Counted from the stretch's first letter, positions 26,080 through 34,174 are shown. The stretch: DNA of 53,702 nucleotides from Candidatus Enterocloster faecavium (GCA_019118585.1 DWYS01000047.1:1-53702); one strand, 5' to 3'. Numbers and translations: made by a program. The notes: generated from the letters alone by a model not told the origin.

Positions 26080-26796
26080 ATGGAAAACAGACTTGGGGAG
26101 ATACATAGGAAAATTGCGGAGCTGTCTGAGGACAAGTACCGGGAATTCAACAAAAAACTGCTGCCGGGCATTGCGGATGTGGCGGGAGTGCGCCTTCCTG
26201 CCCTGAGAAAGCTGGCCGGTCAACTGGCAAAGGAAGGCTGGCAGCAGTGGTCAGAGCAGATGAAGGCGGGATGGGAGAGAGGCGAGCTCTGCCATGAGGA
26301 ACGGATTCTCTGGGGGCTTATTTTTGCCAGCGGAGCCCGCACCTGGAAGGAGGCCCTTCCGTTCGTCCGGGACTATCTTCCGGCCATCGACAGCTGGGCG
26401 GTCTGCGATACCGTCTGCGGGACCCTGAAGGCGGCCCGGAATACCAGAGAGGAATCCTGGCCTTTCGTCTGCTCCTGCCTGAAGTCGGACCAGGAGTATG
26501 TATGCCGGACCGGCTCGGTATTGCTTTTGAGCCATTTTCTGGAGAAGGAATACTGCAGGAGAGCCTTCTTGGGGATGGAGGAGAGGGGCAGCAGGGCCTA
26601 CTACTCCAATATGGCTGCGGCCTGGGCCCTGTCTCTTTACTATTTAAAATTTCCGGAAGACACCCTGGCCTATTTAAAGGAGAGCCGTCTGGATGACTGG
26701 ACCTACAACAAAGCTCTTCAGAAAATCTGCGAATCCCTCAGGCCTTCCCCTGAAACGAGGGAAATGATCCGCTCCATGAAGCGGAAAAAAAGCTGA
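26080..26796 (+). CDS. DNA alkylation repair protein (AlkD/AlkC-like HEAT repeat)
   Basis: 238 residues, all helical, of the HEAT-repeat DNA glycosylase-like family (PF08713) that removes bulky or cationic alkylated bases. Seen: GVRLPALRKLAGQL near 42, the conserved IDSWAVCDTVCGTLK near 105 with the Trp/Asp of the active cleft, VCRTGSVLLLSHFL, and DDWTYNKALQKICES at the end. The ATG at 26080 overlaps nothing but lies 2 bases after the hemW stop, so translation is probably coupled; a frame opening from 26023 would run back into hemW. Confidence 0.85.
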   Translation: MENRLGEIHRKIAELSEDKYREFNKKLLPGIADVAGVRLPALRKLAGQLAKEGWQQWSEQMKAGWERGELCHEERILWGLIFASGARTWKEALPFVRDYLPAIDSWAVCDTVCGTLKAARNTREESWPFVCSCLKSDQEYVCRTGSVLLLSHFLEKEYCRRAFLGMEERGSRAYYSNMAAAWALSLYYLKFPEDTLAYLKESRLDDWTYNKALQKICESLRPSPETREMIRSMKRKKS

Positions 26797-26800
26797 ATGG

Positions 26801-27187
26801 CTATCTTCCTTCCAGCACTGTCACGGACATCCGGTTGGGGAGGCAGACAATGGTTTCATTTGCCATGCTTTTTTTGCCCTGTTTCATGCACAGATGGTCC
26901 GGGCAGGTTGCCTGGCTGCACCAGATTTGTCCGTCTTTTACGATGAGGTGATTGTTTCCGCCGTCTATGCCGGGGATGTCAAATTCACCGTCCTGATCCA
27001 GAGGGAGGGTTTCAATTACCTGGCCGTCCACGGCAACCTGGGCGATCAGGCCGGGGGCAGAGCGGAAATGGCTGAACACCAGCCAGACGCCGGCCAGGAC
27101 CAGGATCAGCAGAAGAAGGAGGAAATCGTTTCGGCGGATTCCGCCTTTTTCTTTTTGGGTGGGCTGATGTATATTTGGTTTTGCCAT
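26801..27187 (-). CDS. NusG domain II-containing membrane-anchored protein
   Basis: 128 residues: basic N-terminus, one transmembrane helix at about 23-40 (DFLLLLLILVLAGVWLVF), then an extracellular beta domain of the NusG-II type with the conserved cysteine pattern CSQATCPDHLCMKQG. Function unknown. In many clostridia this gene neighbours a Gx-transporter gene, as here, although here they are divergent (starts 94 bases apart). A quinone, flavin or precursor export role with that transporter has been proposed only by context. Confidence 0.8.
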   Translation of the reverse strand: MAKPNIHQPTQKEKGGIRRNDFLLLLLILVLAGVWLVFSHFRSAPGLIAQVAVDGQVIETLPLDQDGEFDIPGIDGGNNHLIVKDGQIWCSQATCPDHLCMKQGKKSMANETIVCLPNRMSVTVLEGR

Positions 27188-27280
27188 AAAGCCTCCTTAA
27201 GATATGTAAAACTGGCACAGGGCGCAAAACGGCCCGATGCTGTCTATGGTTACTATACACGCACAAGGAGGTATTGTCCA

Positions 27281-27799
27281 GTGAATGATTTGTCTGGGAG
27301 AAAATCCCCTGGGGCCCGGGTGGCCTTTTACGGCCTTCTCATCGGGCTGGCGTTTGTGATGAGCTACATTGAAAGTCTGCTCCCGGTGCCTGTTCCGGTC
27401 CCGGGAGTAAAGCTTGGGCTGGCCAATATGGTCTCCATGGCGGCCCTCTATCTGATCGGGGCCAGAGGAGCGTTTACGGTCAGCCTGGTCCGCATCCTTT
27501 TGGCCGGACTCGCCTTTACCGGTCCATCCATGATGATTTACAGCATGTGCGGCGGGATTTTGAGCCTGCTGGTGATGGCGGGGCTAAAGAAAACCGGCTG
27601 GTTTTCCATTGTGGGGGTCAGCGTTGCCGGAGGAGCGGCCCACAATGTGGGACAGCTGATGGCAGCCGCCTGGGTTACAAAAACGGCAGGAGTCTTCTCC
27701 TACCTTCCGGTTCTGCTGATCGCCGGGAGCGCGGCTGGAATTGCGGTGGGAGCCGCGGCGGGAATGGTGATCCGGAGAATTTCCCGCTGGGTCCCATAG
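27281..27799 (+). CDS. Gx transporter family protein (heptaprenyl diphosphate synthase component I-like)
   Basis: 172-residue membrane protein of PF07456, with about five hydrophobic segments. The VPVPGVKLGLANMVSM stretch near residue 38 is the family mark and resembles ECF-type substrate-binding (S) subunits. GTG start at 27281 chosen because CAAGGAGG stands 9 bases upstream; the open frame continues back to 26894 but overlaps the divergent gene. The old name as a synthase subunit comes from Bacillus context; a transport role is more likely from the sequence. Neighbour of the NusG-II protein. Confidence 0.82.
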   Translation: MNDLSGRKSPGARVAFYGLLIGLAFVMSYIESLLPVPVPVPGVKLGLANMVSMAALYLIGARGAFTVSLVRILLAGLAFTGPSMMIYSMCGGILSLLVMAGLKKTGWFSIVGVSVAGGAAHNVGQLMAAAWVTKTAGVFSYLPVLLIAGSAAGIAVGAAAGMVIRRISRWVP

Positions 27800-27810
27800 G
27801 ATACCGGAGG

Positions 27811-29220
27811 CTACTGCATCACATGAGGAAGTCTTCCGCGGAAAAACCGTTTTTTAAGCTCCTTCCAGCTGAAGGGGATCAGCGGGTAGATGTAGCTCTT
27901 TCCTGCAATGGTCCGGTTGAAGATGATGGCGCAGACCGTCAGAACCAGTCCTGCCCCGTATCCCCAGATCCCAAAGAGGGCAGTGAGGATCAGGATGATG
28001 ATCCGCATGAATTTCATGGCATAGCCCAGCTCAAAACTGGCCTGGGAGTAATTGGCGACGGTTACGAAGGCCATGTACAGCATGGTCTCGCTGTTGAACC
28101 AGCCGGATTTTACCGCGTATTCTCCCAGCACGATGCCGGCGATGACGCTTAGGGGGGTGGTCAGCATATTGGGGGTGTTGACCGCTGCCAGCCGAAGGCC
28201 GTCGATGGCAAATTCCAAGATCAGCAGCTGCCAGATCAGGGGCACGTTGCAGGGGTCCGACAGCTGGATGAACTGCAGCCATGAGGGAATCATGGAGGGA
28301 TATTCCATCAGCAAGAGCCAGGTGGGGGTTACCAGCAGGGAGAGGGTGGAGATGATCATTCTGGTCAGCCGCAGGTAGGTGCCGGTAATGGGCGGAAAAT
28401 AGTAGTCGTCCGCTTCCTCGATGATGTCGAATACCGAGGAGGGCAGAATCATGGCAGAGGGGGAAGTGTCCACCAGAACGACAATATTTCCTTCCAGGAT
28501 GGAGGCTGCCGCCGTATCCGGACGCTCGGAAAACTTAAATTTGGGAAAGGGATTAAACCACTTGTAGGGAAAAATACATTCTGCCAGGCTTTCCTGATTC
28601 ATGGTCAGCGCATCTACTTTTAAACGGGAGATGCGCTCTTTGATCTTTCCCAGAAGCTCCTGGTCCACCCGGCTGCTCATGTAGCAGAGGGCGATGTCGG
28701 TATGGGAGCTCTCCCCGGCGCTTAAAATCTCCATCGTCAGCCTGGGGTCCCGGATTCTCCGGCGGATCAGGGCGGTGTTGAAGATCAGGGTTTCCACAAA
28801 TCCGTCCCGGGAGCCCCGCATGACCTTATCCTTGTCCGGTTCGCTGACGCTTCTGGCCGGATAGGTGCGGCAGTCGATGGTAAGACAGGTATCATAGCCG
28901 TCGATGAACAGACAGGAGATGCCTGAAAGAAGGGAGACGATCATCTGGTCCTGGTCGCGGACCAGCCCGATTTCCCCGTAAGGCAGATACTGCTTTGAAA
29001 AGCCGTGCGCGTCCGGGGGCAGATCGTCCTCCTTGATGGAGGAAAAGGTCTGAAGCAGCTTTAACAGGGTGTCATCCTTGGCAAAGCCGTCTATGAAGTA
29101 AAGGCAGGCTTCCCTGCCTCCAATGCGGAGAACCCGGTAAACCACATCGAAATTAGTCTGAACGTTCAGCAGCGAATCAAGCTGCGTCATATTGTCCTGT
29201 AAGTTTCTGGAGAAATTCAT
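27811..29220 (-). CDS. GerA-family spore protein, SpoVAF-like
   Basis: 469 residues: a soluble N-terminal half (about 1-290) with CLYFIDGFAKDDTLLKLL near 40 and a conserved VRGSRDGF-type segment (MRGSRDGFVETL), then five or so transmembrane segments. The N-terminal IDGFAKDD stretch matches SpoVAF better than the nutrient-receptor A subunits, and there are no gerB or gerC genes adjacent. SpoVAF acts with FigP in the spore inner membrane as an ion channel that amplifies germination. AGGAG lies 9 bases before the ATG. Convergent with the Gx transporter gene. GerXA remains the alternative. Confidence 0.82.
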   Translation of the reverse strand: MNFSRNLQDNMTQLDSLLNVQTNFDVVYRVLRIGGREACLYFIDGFAKDDTLLKLLQTFSSIKEDDLPPDAHGFSKQYLPYGEIGLVRDQDQMIVSLLSGISCLFIDGYDTCLTIDCRTYPARSVSEPDKDKVMRGSRDGFVETLIFNTALIRRRIRDPRLTMEILSAGESSHTDIALCYMSSRVDQELLGKIKERISRLKVDALTMNQESLAECIFPYKWFNPFPKFKFSERPDTAAASILEGNIVVLVDTSPSAMILPSSVFDIIEEADDYYFPPITGTYLRLTRMIISTLSLLVTPTWLLLMEYPSMIPSWLQFIQLSDPCNVPLIWQLLILEFAIDGLRLAAVNTPNMLTTPLSVIAGIVLGEYAVKSGWFNSETMLYMAFVTVANYSQASFELGYAMKFMRIIILILTALFGIWGYGAGLVLTVCAIIFNRTIAGKSYIYPLIPFSWKELKKRFFRGRLPHVMQ

Positions 29221-29429
29221 GGATTTCGTCCTCCTGTACCGAAAAATCTGTTTTGTCTGTGTCTTTCCCAGTATGAGCCGGAAAAGAGGGATTTATTCTC
29301 AAGATCCGGATGGAGAACGCTGTGAAAAATGTGGACGGATTCCGGGACAGCACGAAAAAGGGGAAGTGCAGAATTTCCATAAATGGAAGAAAGATACTCC
29401 CGAAACAAAGATAAGTTGCACAAAAAATC

Positions 29430-29458
29430 TTGACAAAGAAGCCCCGGAGTGGTATAGT
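29430..29458 (+). promoter_or_regulatory. consensus sigma-A promoter with no gene behind it
   Basis: TTGACA (29430-29435), 17-base spacer, TATAGT (29453-29458). It points into a 90-base stretch without a credible gene that ends in a terminator at 29550-29593. Confidence 0.8.
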
Positions 29459-29464
29459 ACTCAA

Positions 29465-29593
29465 TACGGTTTCCAAAAAGAAACCGGAGAATGTTGTTTG
29501 GTATGGGGATGCCAGATAAACGAATAGTGTAACGGTTTTGTTCGTGACTGGAAGCTGCTTTCTGTGGGGGAAAGGCAGCTTCCTTTTGTATTT
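29465..29593 (+). ncRNA. candidate small RNA, about 125 nt
   Basis: Bounded by the promoter at 29430-29458 and a strong terminator. Predicted elements: hairpin CGGTTTC/GAAACCG (29467-29473 with 29480-29486); a second stem GGTAT/ATGCC closed by GTTT/AAAC (29496-29521); a short CGAA/TTCG pairing (29521-29544); then the terminator. Only a 13-codon ATG-TAA frame exists, with a ribosome site too close to its start. No known RNA family (6S, SRP, tmRNA, T-box) was recognised. It is followed directly by the separate rrf2 promoter, so it is unlikely to be only a leader. Confidence 0.55.
29550..29593 (+). terminator. strong terminator of the candidate small RNA
   Basis: GGAAGCTGCTTTC pairs with GAAAGGCAGCTTCC (one bulged G), 7-base loop, then TTTTGTATTT. 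About 130 bases before the Rrf2 gene. Confidence 0.85.
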
Positions 29594-29600
29594 GTTGTGA

Positions 29601-29630
29601 TTGACATATTTCCTATAGAAATAGTATGAT
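29601..29630 (+). promoter_or_regulatory. rrf2 promoter with embedded inverted-repeat operator
   Basis: TTGACA (29601-29606), 18-base spacer, TATGAT (29625-29630). The spacer contains the perfect repeat TATTTC-CTATA-GAAATA (29607-29623). A regulator bound there would block polymerase, so autorepression by the Rrf2 protein encoded 95 bases downstream is likely. Confidence 0.7.
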
Positions 29631-29724
29631 AATGGTGAAGGATTGCATCAGAAGAAGGCAGGGCAATCCGGTACTGCAGGCGTCAGAAAAACGCAGGATA
29701 AAAATCAGATAAGGATGTGAAAAA

Positions 29725-30150
29725 ATGTTGGTTTCCACAAAAGGGCGATACGCTCTCAGGACCATGATGGACCTGGCGGTCCACAGCCAGAGTGGGCCCG
29801 TTAAGATTAAGGACATTGCAGCACGCCAGGAGATATCCAGTAAATATTTGGAGCAGATTATATCCATACTAGCCAGAGAAGGACTGGTGCGCAGTTTAAG
29901 AGGCAACCAGGGCGGCTATTATCTGTCCAAGGAGCCATCGGCCTATACAGCAGGAGAGATTTTGCGGGCGGCGGAAGGAAGCCTGGCTCCGGTGGACTGT
30001 CTGCGGGCTCCGGAAAACCAGTGCAGAAGGAAGGATGACTGCGCCGCCTTGAAGCTCTGGGAGGAGCTGGACAGGGCCATCAGCGGGGTGGTAGACCATT
30101 ATACGCTGGAGGATTTGCTGAAGTGGCAGGATGAAGAATCCGAAGAATAG
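29725..30150 (+). CDS. Rrf2 family transcriptional regulator with three cysteines
   Basis: 141 residues. Winged helix at about 1-65 starting MLVSTKGRYALRTMMDLAVH, with the recognition helix region SSKYLEQIISIL. Cysteines in DCLRAPENQCRRKDDC are spaced CX7CX5C near residues 92-106, comparable to the Fe-S ligands of IscR (CX5CX5C), so this may sense iron-sulphur or redox state; CymR-type members lack them. Ribosome site AAGGATGTG upstream. No isc/suf or cysteine genes follow; the next gene is a YitT-like membrane protein 15 bases away, so the target may be itself plus yitT. Confidence 0.9.
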   Translation: MLVSTKGRYALRTMMDLAVHSQSGPVKIKDIAARQEISSKYLEQIISILAREGLVRSLRGNQGGYYLSKEPSAYTAGEILRAAEGSLAPVDCLRAPENQCRRKDDCAALKLWEELDRAISGVVDHYTLEDLLKWQDEESEE

Positions 30151-30165
30151 GCGGAGAAAGGCGGT

Positions 30166-31065
30166 ATGAAAATGGGGACATCGTTTGGGGACAGGCTGAA
30201 AAGCCTTGGGGAGGACTACGGCTTCCGGCTGCTGCTTACATCCGGTGCAGTTATCCTGTCCGCCCTGGTTCAGTGCTTTGCCCTTCAGGCTCTGGTGAGA
30301 CCTGCGGGGATCATATCCGGAGGGTTTACCGGGATCGCTATGCTGATGGAAGCGTTGGGGAGCCGCTGGGGCATCCCCGTTTCCATGCAGGCAGTGATGC
30401 TGATCTTAAACGTTCCCGTAGCTCTGTTCTGCGGCAGGGGGATCAGTCTCAGATTTACAGTCTTTTCTCTGGCTCAGGTAGCTCTGAGCAGTTTTTTTCT
30501 TCAGATCTGCCAGTTTGGCCCTCTTTTTGCAGACCAGATTTTGAATGTGATTTTCGGCGGAGTCCTGATGGGGGCTTCCGTTGTCATTGCCCTCAAGGGG
30601 AACGCTTCCACAGGCGGCACTGATTTTATATCCCTCTATGTGACCAACCGGACGGGGAAATCCATCTGGACCTGGGTCTTTATGGGAAATGCCGTGCTTT
30701 ACTGTGTCTACGGAGCCCTGTTTGGCTGGATGGCTGCGGGATATTCCATCATTGTCCAGTACATTTCTACCCGGATCATCTCCGCATTTCATCATCGATA
30801 TGAGTTGGTTACCATGCAGATTACCACCAAGCTGGGGCCGGAAATGGTGGATGCCTACGTCAGTCATTTCCGCCATGGAATTTCCTGCGTGGAAGCAGAA
30901 GGAGGATACAGCAAGCAAAAAATGTATCTGCTGAATACCGTGATTTCTTCCTATGAGACATCCGATGTGATCCGGCTGCTGCGCCAGGTGGACAGCCGGG
31001 TGATCATCAATGTAATGAAAACAGAGCGGTTTGTGGGCTCCTTTTACCGGAAGCCCATGGAGTGA
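30166..31065 (+). CDS. YitT family membrane protein
   Basis: 299 residues: five or six N-terminal transmembrane segments (about 20-210) of the DUF161 type with ALVRPAGIISGGFTGIAML and GNASTGGTDFISLY, then a soluble DUF2179 domain (about 215-295) with ITTKLGPEMVD and SSYETSDVIRLLRQVD. The family is of unknown function, thought to be membrane permease-like. It follows the Rrf2 gene by 15 bases, so it is probably cotranscribed. Confidence 0.88.
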   Translation: MKMGTSFGDRLKSLGEDYGFRLLLTSGAVILSALVQCFALQALVRPAGIISGGFTGIAMLMEALGSRWGIPVSMQAVMLILNVPVALFCGRGISLRFTVFSLAQVALSSFFLQICQFGPLFADQILNVIFGGVLMGASVVIALKGNASTGGTDFISLYVTNRTGKSIWTWVFMGNAVLYCVYGALFGWMAAGYSIIVQYISTRIISAFHHRYELVTMQITTKLGPEMVDAYVSHFRHGISCVEAEGGYSKQKMYLLNTVISSYETSDVIRLLRQVDSRVIINVMKTERFVGSFYRKPME

Positions 31066-31070
31066 TGATC

Positions 31071-31793
31071 TCAGGGTTCAAGGCCGCATAGCCTGCGAAT
31101 CACATAGCCGGCCATTAAAAGTCCGGCCACAGGAGGGACAAAGGAGATGCTGCCGGGGGTGGCGCGGACTTTGGTCTGGTCACCTTCAGCGGCTGCGGCA
31201 GGCCGGATCGGCTGCTCCGGGGACCAGCAGACGGTCAGGCCCCCCAGCGCTCTTGCCTTCAGCTCCCGGCGCATGACCCGGCACAGGGGGCAGACGCTGG
31301 TCTGGCTGATATCCGAAATCCGGAACAGCTCCGGGTGCAGCTTGTTGCCGGTTCCCATGGCGGAGATGATGGGGATGGCATGCTCCCTGGCGTATGAAAC
31401 CAGAGCCAGCTTAGCGGAAACCGTGTCTATGGCGTCCAGGATAAAATCCACAGTCCCTGCCTGGCTCATCACTTCCTCCAGATTTTCCGGAAGCACAAAA
31501 GTCTCGCAGAGGGTTACCTCCGTTTCCGGACAGATGTCCCGAATCCGCTCTTTCATCACCTGGGCCTTTTTGCGGCCCACCGTGCTGTGAAGGGCGATTA
31601 CCTGGCGGTTTAAGTTGGTCAGGGAGACGGCATCGTGGTCGGCCAGGAAAAGCTTTCCCACTCCGCCGCGGGCCAGAGCCTCTGCAGCGTGGGAGCCTAC
31701 CCCTCCCAGGCCGAAGACGGCAACTCTGCTTTGGGAAAGAACTTCCATTTTGTCTGTGCCTATGAGCATCTCTTCTCTTGAAAATTCATTCAT
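31071..31793 (-). CDS. tcdA: tRNA threonylcarbamoyladenosine dehydratase
   Basis: E1-like ATP-dependent enzyme that cyclises t6A to ct6A at tRNA position 37. 240 residues from the ATG at 31793 (MNEFSREEMLIGTDKM), which matches the family start and has AAAGGA upstream; a frame opening to 31868 is rejected. Motifs: VFGLGGVGSHAAEALARGG nucleotide loop near 25, DHDAVSLTNLNRQ, and DAIDTVSAK. C-terminal CPLCRVMRREL and the final VPPVAGLLMA are also typical. Convergent with the YitT gene, 5 bases apart, so the two transcripts must overlap at their ends. Confidence 0.92.
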   Translation of the reverse strand: MNEFSREEMLIGTDKMEVLSQSRVAVFGLGGVGSHAAEALARGGVGKLFLADHDAVSLTNLNRQVIALHSTVGRKKAQVMKERIRDICPETEVTLCETFVLPENLEEVMSQAGTVDFILDAIDTVSAKLALVSYAREHAIPIISAMGTGNKLHPELFRISDISQTSVCPLCRVMRRELKARALGGLTVCWSPEQPIRPAAAAEGDQTKVRATPGSISFVPPVAGLLMAGYVIRRLCGLEP

Positions 31794-31896
31794 CCGTTTT
31801 TGTATCCTTTCTGTTTTGTGACGCTGCAAAGGGCAGCGCACGTTTCTGGAGATTTCTTTTATACCCACTTATCCTAATCGTTTCTATATCGCCTTG

Positions 31897-32850
31897 TCAA
31901 GAAGGAAGGGCGGGGATGACCTGTTCCTTTAGAATCTGTGAGGCCAGGAGGATGGTTTCGATATTCGGATTCGTTTCCTTATAGATAGCATAATATTTTC
32001 TGGAGTCCATCATTTTTGGCAGTGTGCAGTAGTATACCTGTTTGGGATTTGGAATATTGACTAAGGGGAATACGGAGGGGCTGAAATACATATATCCAAG
32101 TCCTTTTAAAAGCATGGCGGCCGCTGTTACCATATTGGCCGTCTGAATGGTACGGACCGGGTCAATATGATATTGCTGGATAATCTGCTTCAGGTTCAGA
32201 TAGAGAGCCTGAGTGGAGGAGGGCATGATGATGGGAAGGGACGAAAGCTGGTCCGGCTGGATCAGGAGCGGGCAGCCGGGGCTGTTCTGAGCCAGAAGTT
32301 CTTGGTCTGTGCGTTCCAGGATTACTTTTGGCATCAGATTTTCCGGTATGATCAGCATCAGCTTTTCCTCGCACATTTCTTCAAAATGAAAATTCACGAT
32401 GTCCAGACTGATATGACCGAACATCAGGTCGATCTCATCGTTTTTCAGCATTTCCATGGACCTTAATTCCTGGGCTTCACGGATCCGTATATTTAAAAAA
32501 GGCCGCTTTTTCAGAAGAAGATGGATCAGGGACGGGCACCACATTTCGCTGTGGATCTGACCGATCCCAATCCGGAATTCCGTCTGCTGGGTTTCCAGTT
32601 TCTTGATATCTTCGTTCAGCAGCTGTTCAGCCGCTACGATTTCCTGCATTTTTTTTAAATACATTTTCCCGCTGCCGGTCAGACGTATGGGGTTGTGGGT
32701 GCGGTCAAAAAGTTTGACGCCCAATTTGCGCTCTAAATTGTTGATGCAGGCAGTCAGAGTGGGCTGGGTGATGAACAGGCGCTTCGCAGCTCTGGATATA
32801 TTTTGCTCTTCCGCCAGCACCAGAAGATAGTTTAACTTTTCAGGGGTCAT
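31897..32850 (-). CDS. LysR family transcriptional regulator of the acid-sugar cassette
   Basis: 317 residues with N-terminal winged helix MTPEKLNYLLVLAEEQNISR, then AAKRLFITQPTLTACINNLE as the recognition segment, and a periplasmic-binding-like effector domain. Divergent from the dehydratase/permease genes that begin at 32999, with a LysR-type box between them, so it very likely controls those genes in response to a sugar acid. The ribosome site GGAGGTGTCGTT precedes the ATG on the minus strand. Confidence 0.9.
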   Translation of the reverse strand: MTPEKLNYLLVLAEEQNISRAAKRLFITQPTLTACINNLERKLGVKLFDRTHNPIRLTGSGKMYLKKMQEIVAAEQLLNEDIKKLETQQTEFRIGIGQIHSEMWCPSLIHLLLKKRPFLNIRIREAQELRSMEMLKNDEIDLMFGHISLDIVNFHFEEMCEEKLMLIIPENLMPKVILERTDQELLAQNSPGCPLLIQPDQLSSLPIIMPSSTQALYLNLKQIIQQYHIDPVRTIQTANMVTAAAMLLKGLGYMYFSPSVFPLVNIPNPKQVYYCTLPKMMDSRKYYAIYKETNPNIETILLASQILKEQVIPALPS

Positions 32851-32865
32851 AACGACACCTCCATT

Positions 32866-32881
32866 ATAGATTGATATCTAT
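32866..32881. promoter_or_regulatory. LysR-type box
   Basis: Perfect inverted repeat ATAGAT-TGAT-ATCTAT in the divergent intergenic region, 15 bases before the LysR start codon and upstream of the promoter for the dehydratase gene. Fits the ATAG...CTAT pattern of LysR regulators. Confidence 0.7.
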
Positions 32882-32903
32882 TATTATATATAAAATGATT
32901 GAT

Positions 32904-32932
32904 TTTACAATATACTAATTCGGGGATATACT
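32904..32932 (+). promoter_or_regulatory. promoter of the acid-sugar cassette
   Basis: TTTACA (32904-32909), 17-base spacer, TATACT (32927-32932), about 65 bases before the first dehydratase start. The LysR box lies some 25 bases upstream of the -35, a usual activator position. Confidence 0.65.
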
Positions 32933-32998
32933 GAAGTTATCAAAGATAAGCTGAAAAAGCAAGACAAATGAAAGTTCAGAGAGCAGGAGGGAATGGCA

Positions 32999-34174
32999 AT
33001 GAAGATTACGGATGTGAAAGTGGTAAAAGCCAACCGATGCGTGTTTGCCAAGATTCTGACGGATGAGGGGATTTACGGAATCGGAGAGGCAGGAGCGTGG
33101 GGACTGCTGGAGGCCTCTGCTTCAGCAATCCATATGTTTAAGGATTACCTGGTAGGAAAGGATCCCCTGGATATTGAACACCACTGGCAGTATATGCAGA
33201 GGTTCGGACATTTTCGGGGAGCGGCGGTCATGGGGGCGATCTCTGCTATTGATGTAGCCCTGTACGATATTGCCGGAAAATACTTCCATGTTCCGGTTTA
33301 CCGCCTTTTAGGAGGAAAATGCCGGGATAAAGTGCGGGTGTACAACCACACTGCCGGTCAGACGGAAGAGGAACTGGTGGAGAATGCTGTGAAGGGCAAG
33401 GAAGCCGGCTTTACAGCCTTGGGACATCTGAATCCTTATCTGGATGAACCAAGAGATATGCCGTTTCATGATAATAATACTCAGCTGCTCTATAAGGCGG
33501 AGCGGCGCATTGCGAAAGTGAGAGAAGCGGTGGGAGAGGACATGGATTTGTGTCTGGAGCTTCACCGCAGACTGGAGCCAGGCCTGGCTGTCCAGCTGAG
33601 CAGAAGACTTGAGCCTTATAATCCCATGTTTCTGGAGGACCCAATCCGTCCGGATAACTACGATGAGATGGCAAGGGTAGCAGCCAAGACAAGCATTCCC
33701 ATCGCTACCGGAGAGCGGATTACCAGCTTCTTCGATTTCCAGATGCTTTTGGAGAGGGGAGCATGCAGCTATGTAAGGGCCTCCATTGCAGTCTGCGGAG
33801 GGTTTACTGGGGCCAAAAAGATCGCCGCTCTTGCGGAGGCTCATCACTGCAGCCTGGTTCCTCACAATCCTTTAAGCCCCGTAACTACCAATGCGGTACT
33901 CCAGTTTGCGGCGGCGACAGAAAACGTGGCGATTGCGGAATACCCGAATCCTTACAAGGCATCTACCGCCGACAATCTTTTGAATACCGGAGTGAAACTG
34001 CGCCAGGTGGACATGGTGGACCACATTCCGGAATTCAAGGACGGATATCTGATGGTACCGGAAGAGCCTGGTCTGGGAATCGACCTGATCCCGGATGTGG
34101 AGGAACGGTTCCCCTTCCGTCCCCATGCGGTCAGCGCAAGGCTGAACCTGGACGGCTCTATCTGCGACCAGTAA
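32999..34174 (+). CDS. enolase superfamily acid-sugar dehydratase, ManD/RspA-like
   Basis: 391 residues of the mandelate racemase/muconate-lactonizing group. N-terminal capping domain to about 115, then the barrel. Likely metal ligands: Glu187 (LELHRR), Glu213 (FLEDP), Glu239 (ATGER); His189 and His289 (VPHNPLSPV) are candidate catalytic residues. The H-x-R after the first ligand and LSPVT near 293 resemble D-mannonate/D-gluconate dehydratases (ManD subgroup), but the first ligand is Glu where Asp is usual, and the KxK motif of other subgroups is absent. Start at 32999 rather than 32993 because AGGAGGGA is only one base from the latter. First gene of the LysR-controlled cassette; substrate not determinable. 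Confidence 0.85.
   Translation: MKITDVKVVKANRCVFAKILTDEGIYGIGEAGAWGLLEASASAIHMFKDYLVGKDPLDIEHHWQYMQRFGHFRGAAVMGAISAIDVALYDIAGKYFHVPVYRLLGGKCRDKVRVYNHTAGQTEEELVENAVKGKEAGFTALGHLNPYLDEPRDMPFHDNNTQLLYKAERRIAKVREAVGEDMDLCLELHRRLEPGLAVQLSRRLEPYNPMFLEDPIRPDNYDEMARVAAKTSIPIATGERITSFFDFQMLLERGACSYVRASIAVCGGFTGAKKIAALAEAHHCSLVPHNPLSPVTTNAVLQFAAATENVAIAEYPNPYKASTADNLLNTGVKLRQVDMVDHIPEFKDGYLMVPEEPGLGIDLIPDVEERFPFRPHAVSARLNLDGSICDQ

Noticed and set aside
27547..28152. 201-codon plus-strand frame crossing the Gx transporter and SpoVAF genes
   Set aside because: It is a different frame of one gene and antisense of the other.
29192..29527. 111-codon plus-strand frame upstream of the candidate small RNA
   Set aside because: Starts antisense to the SpoVAF gene, has no ribosome site and no protein-like pattern, and crosses the promoter at 29430.
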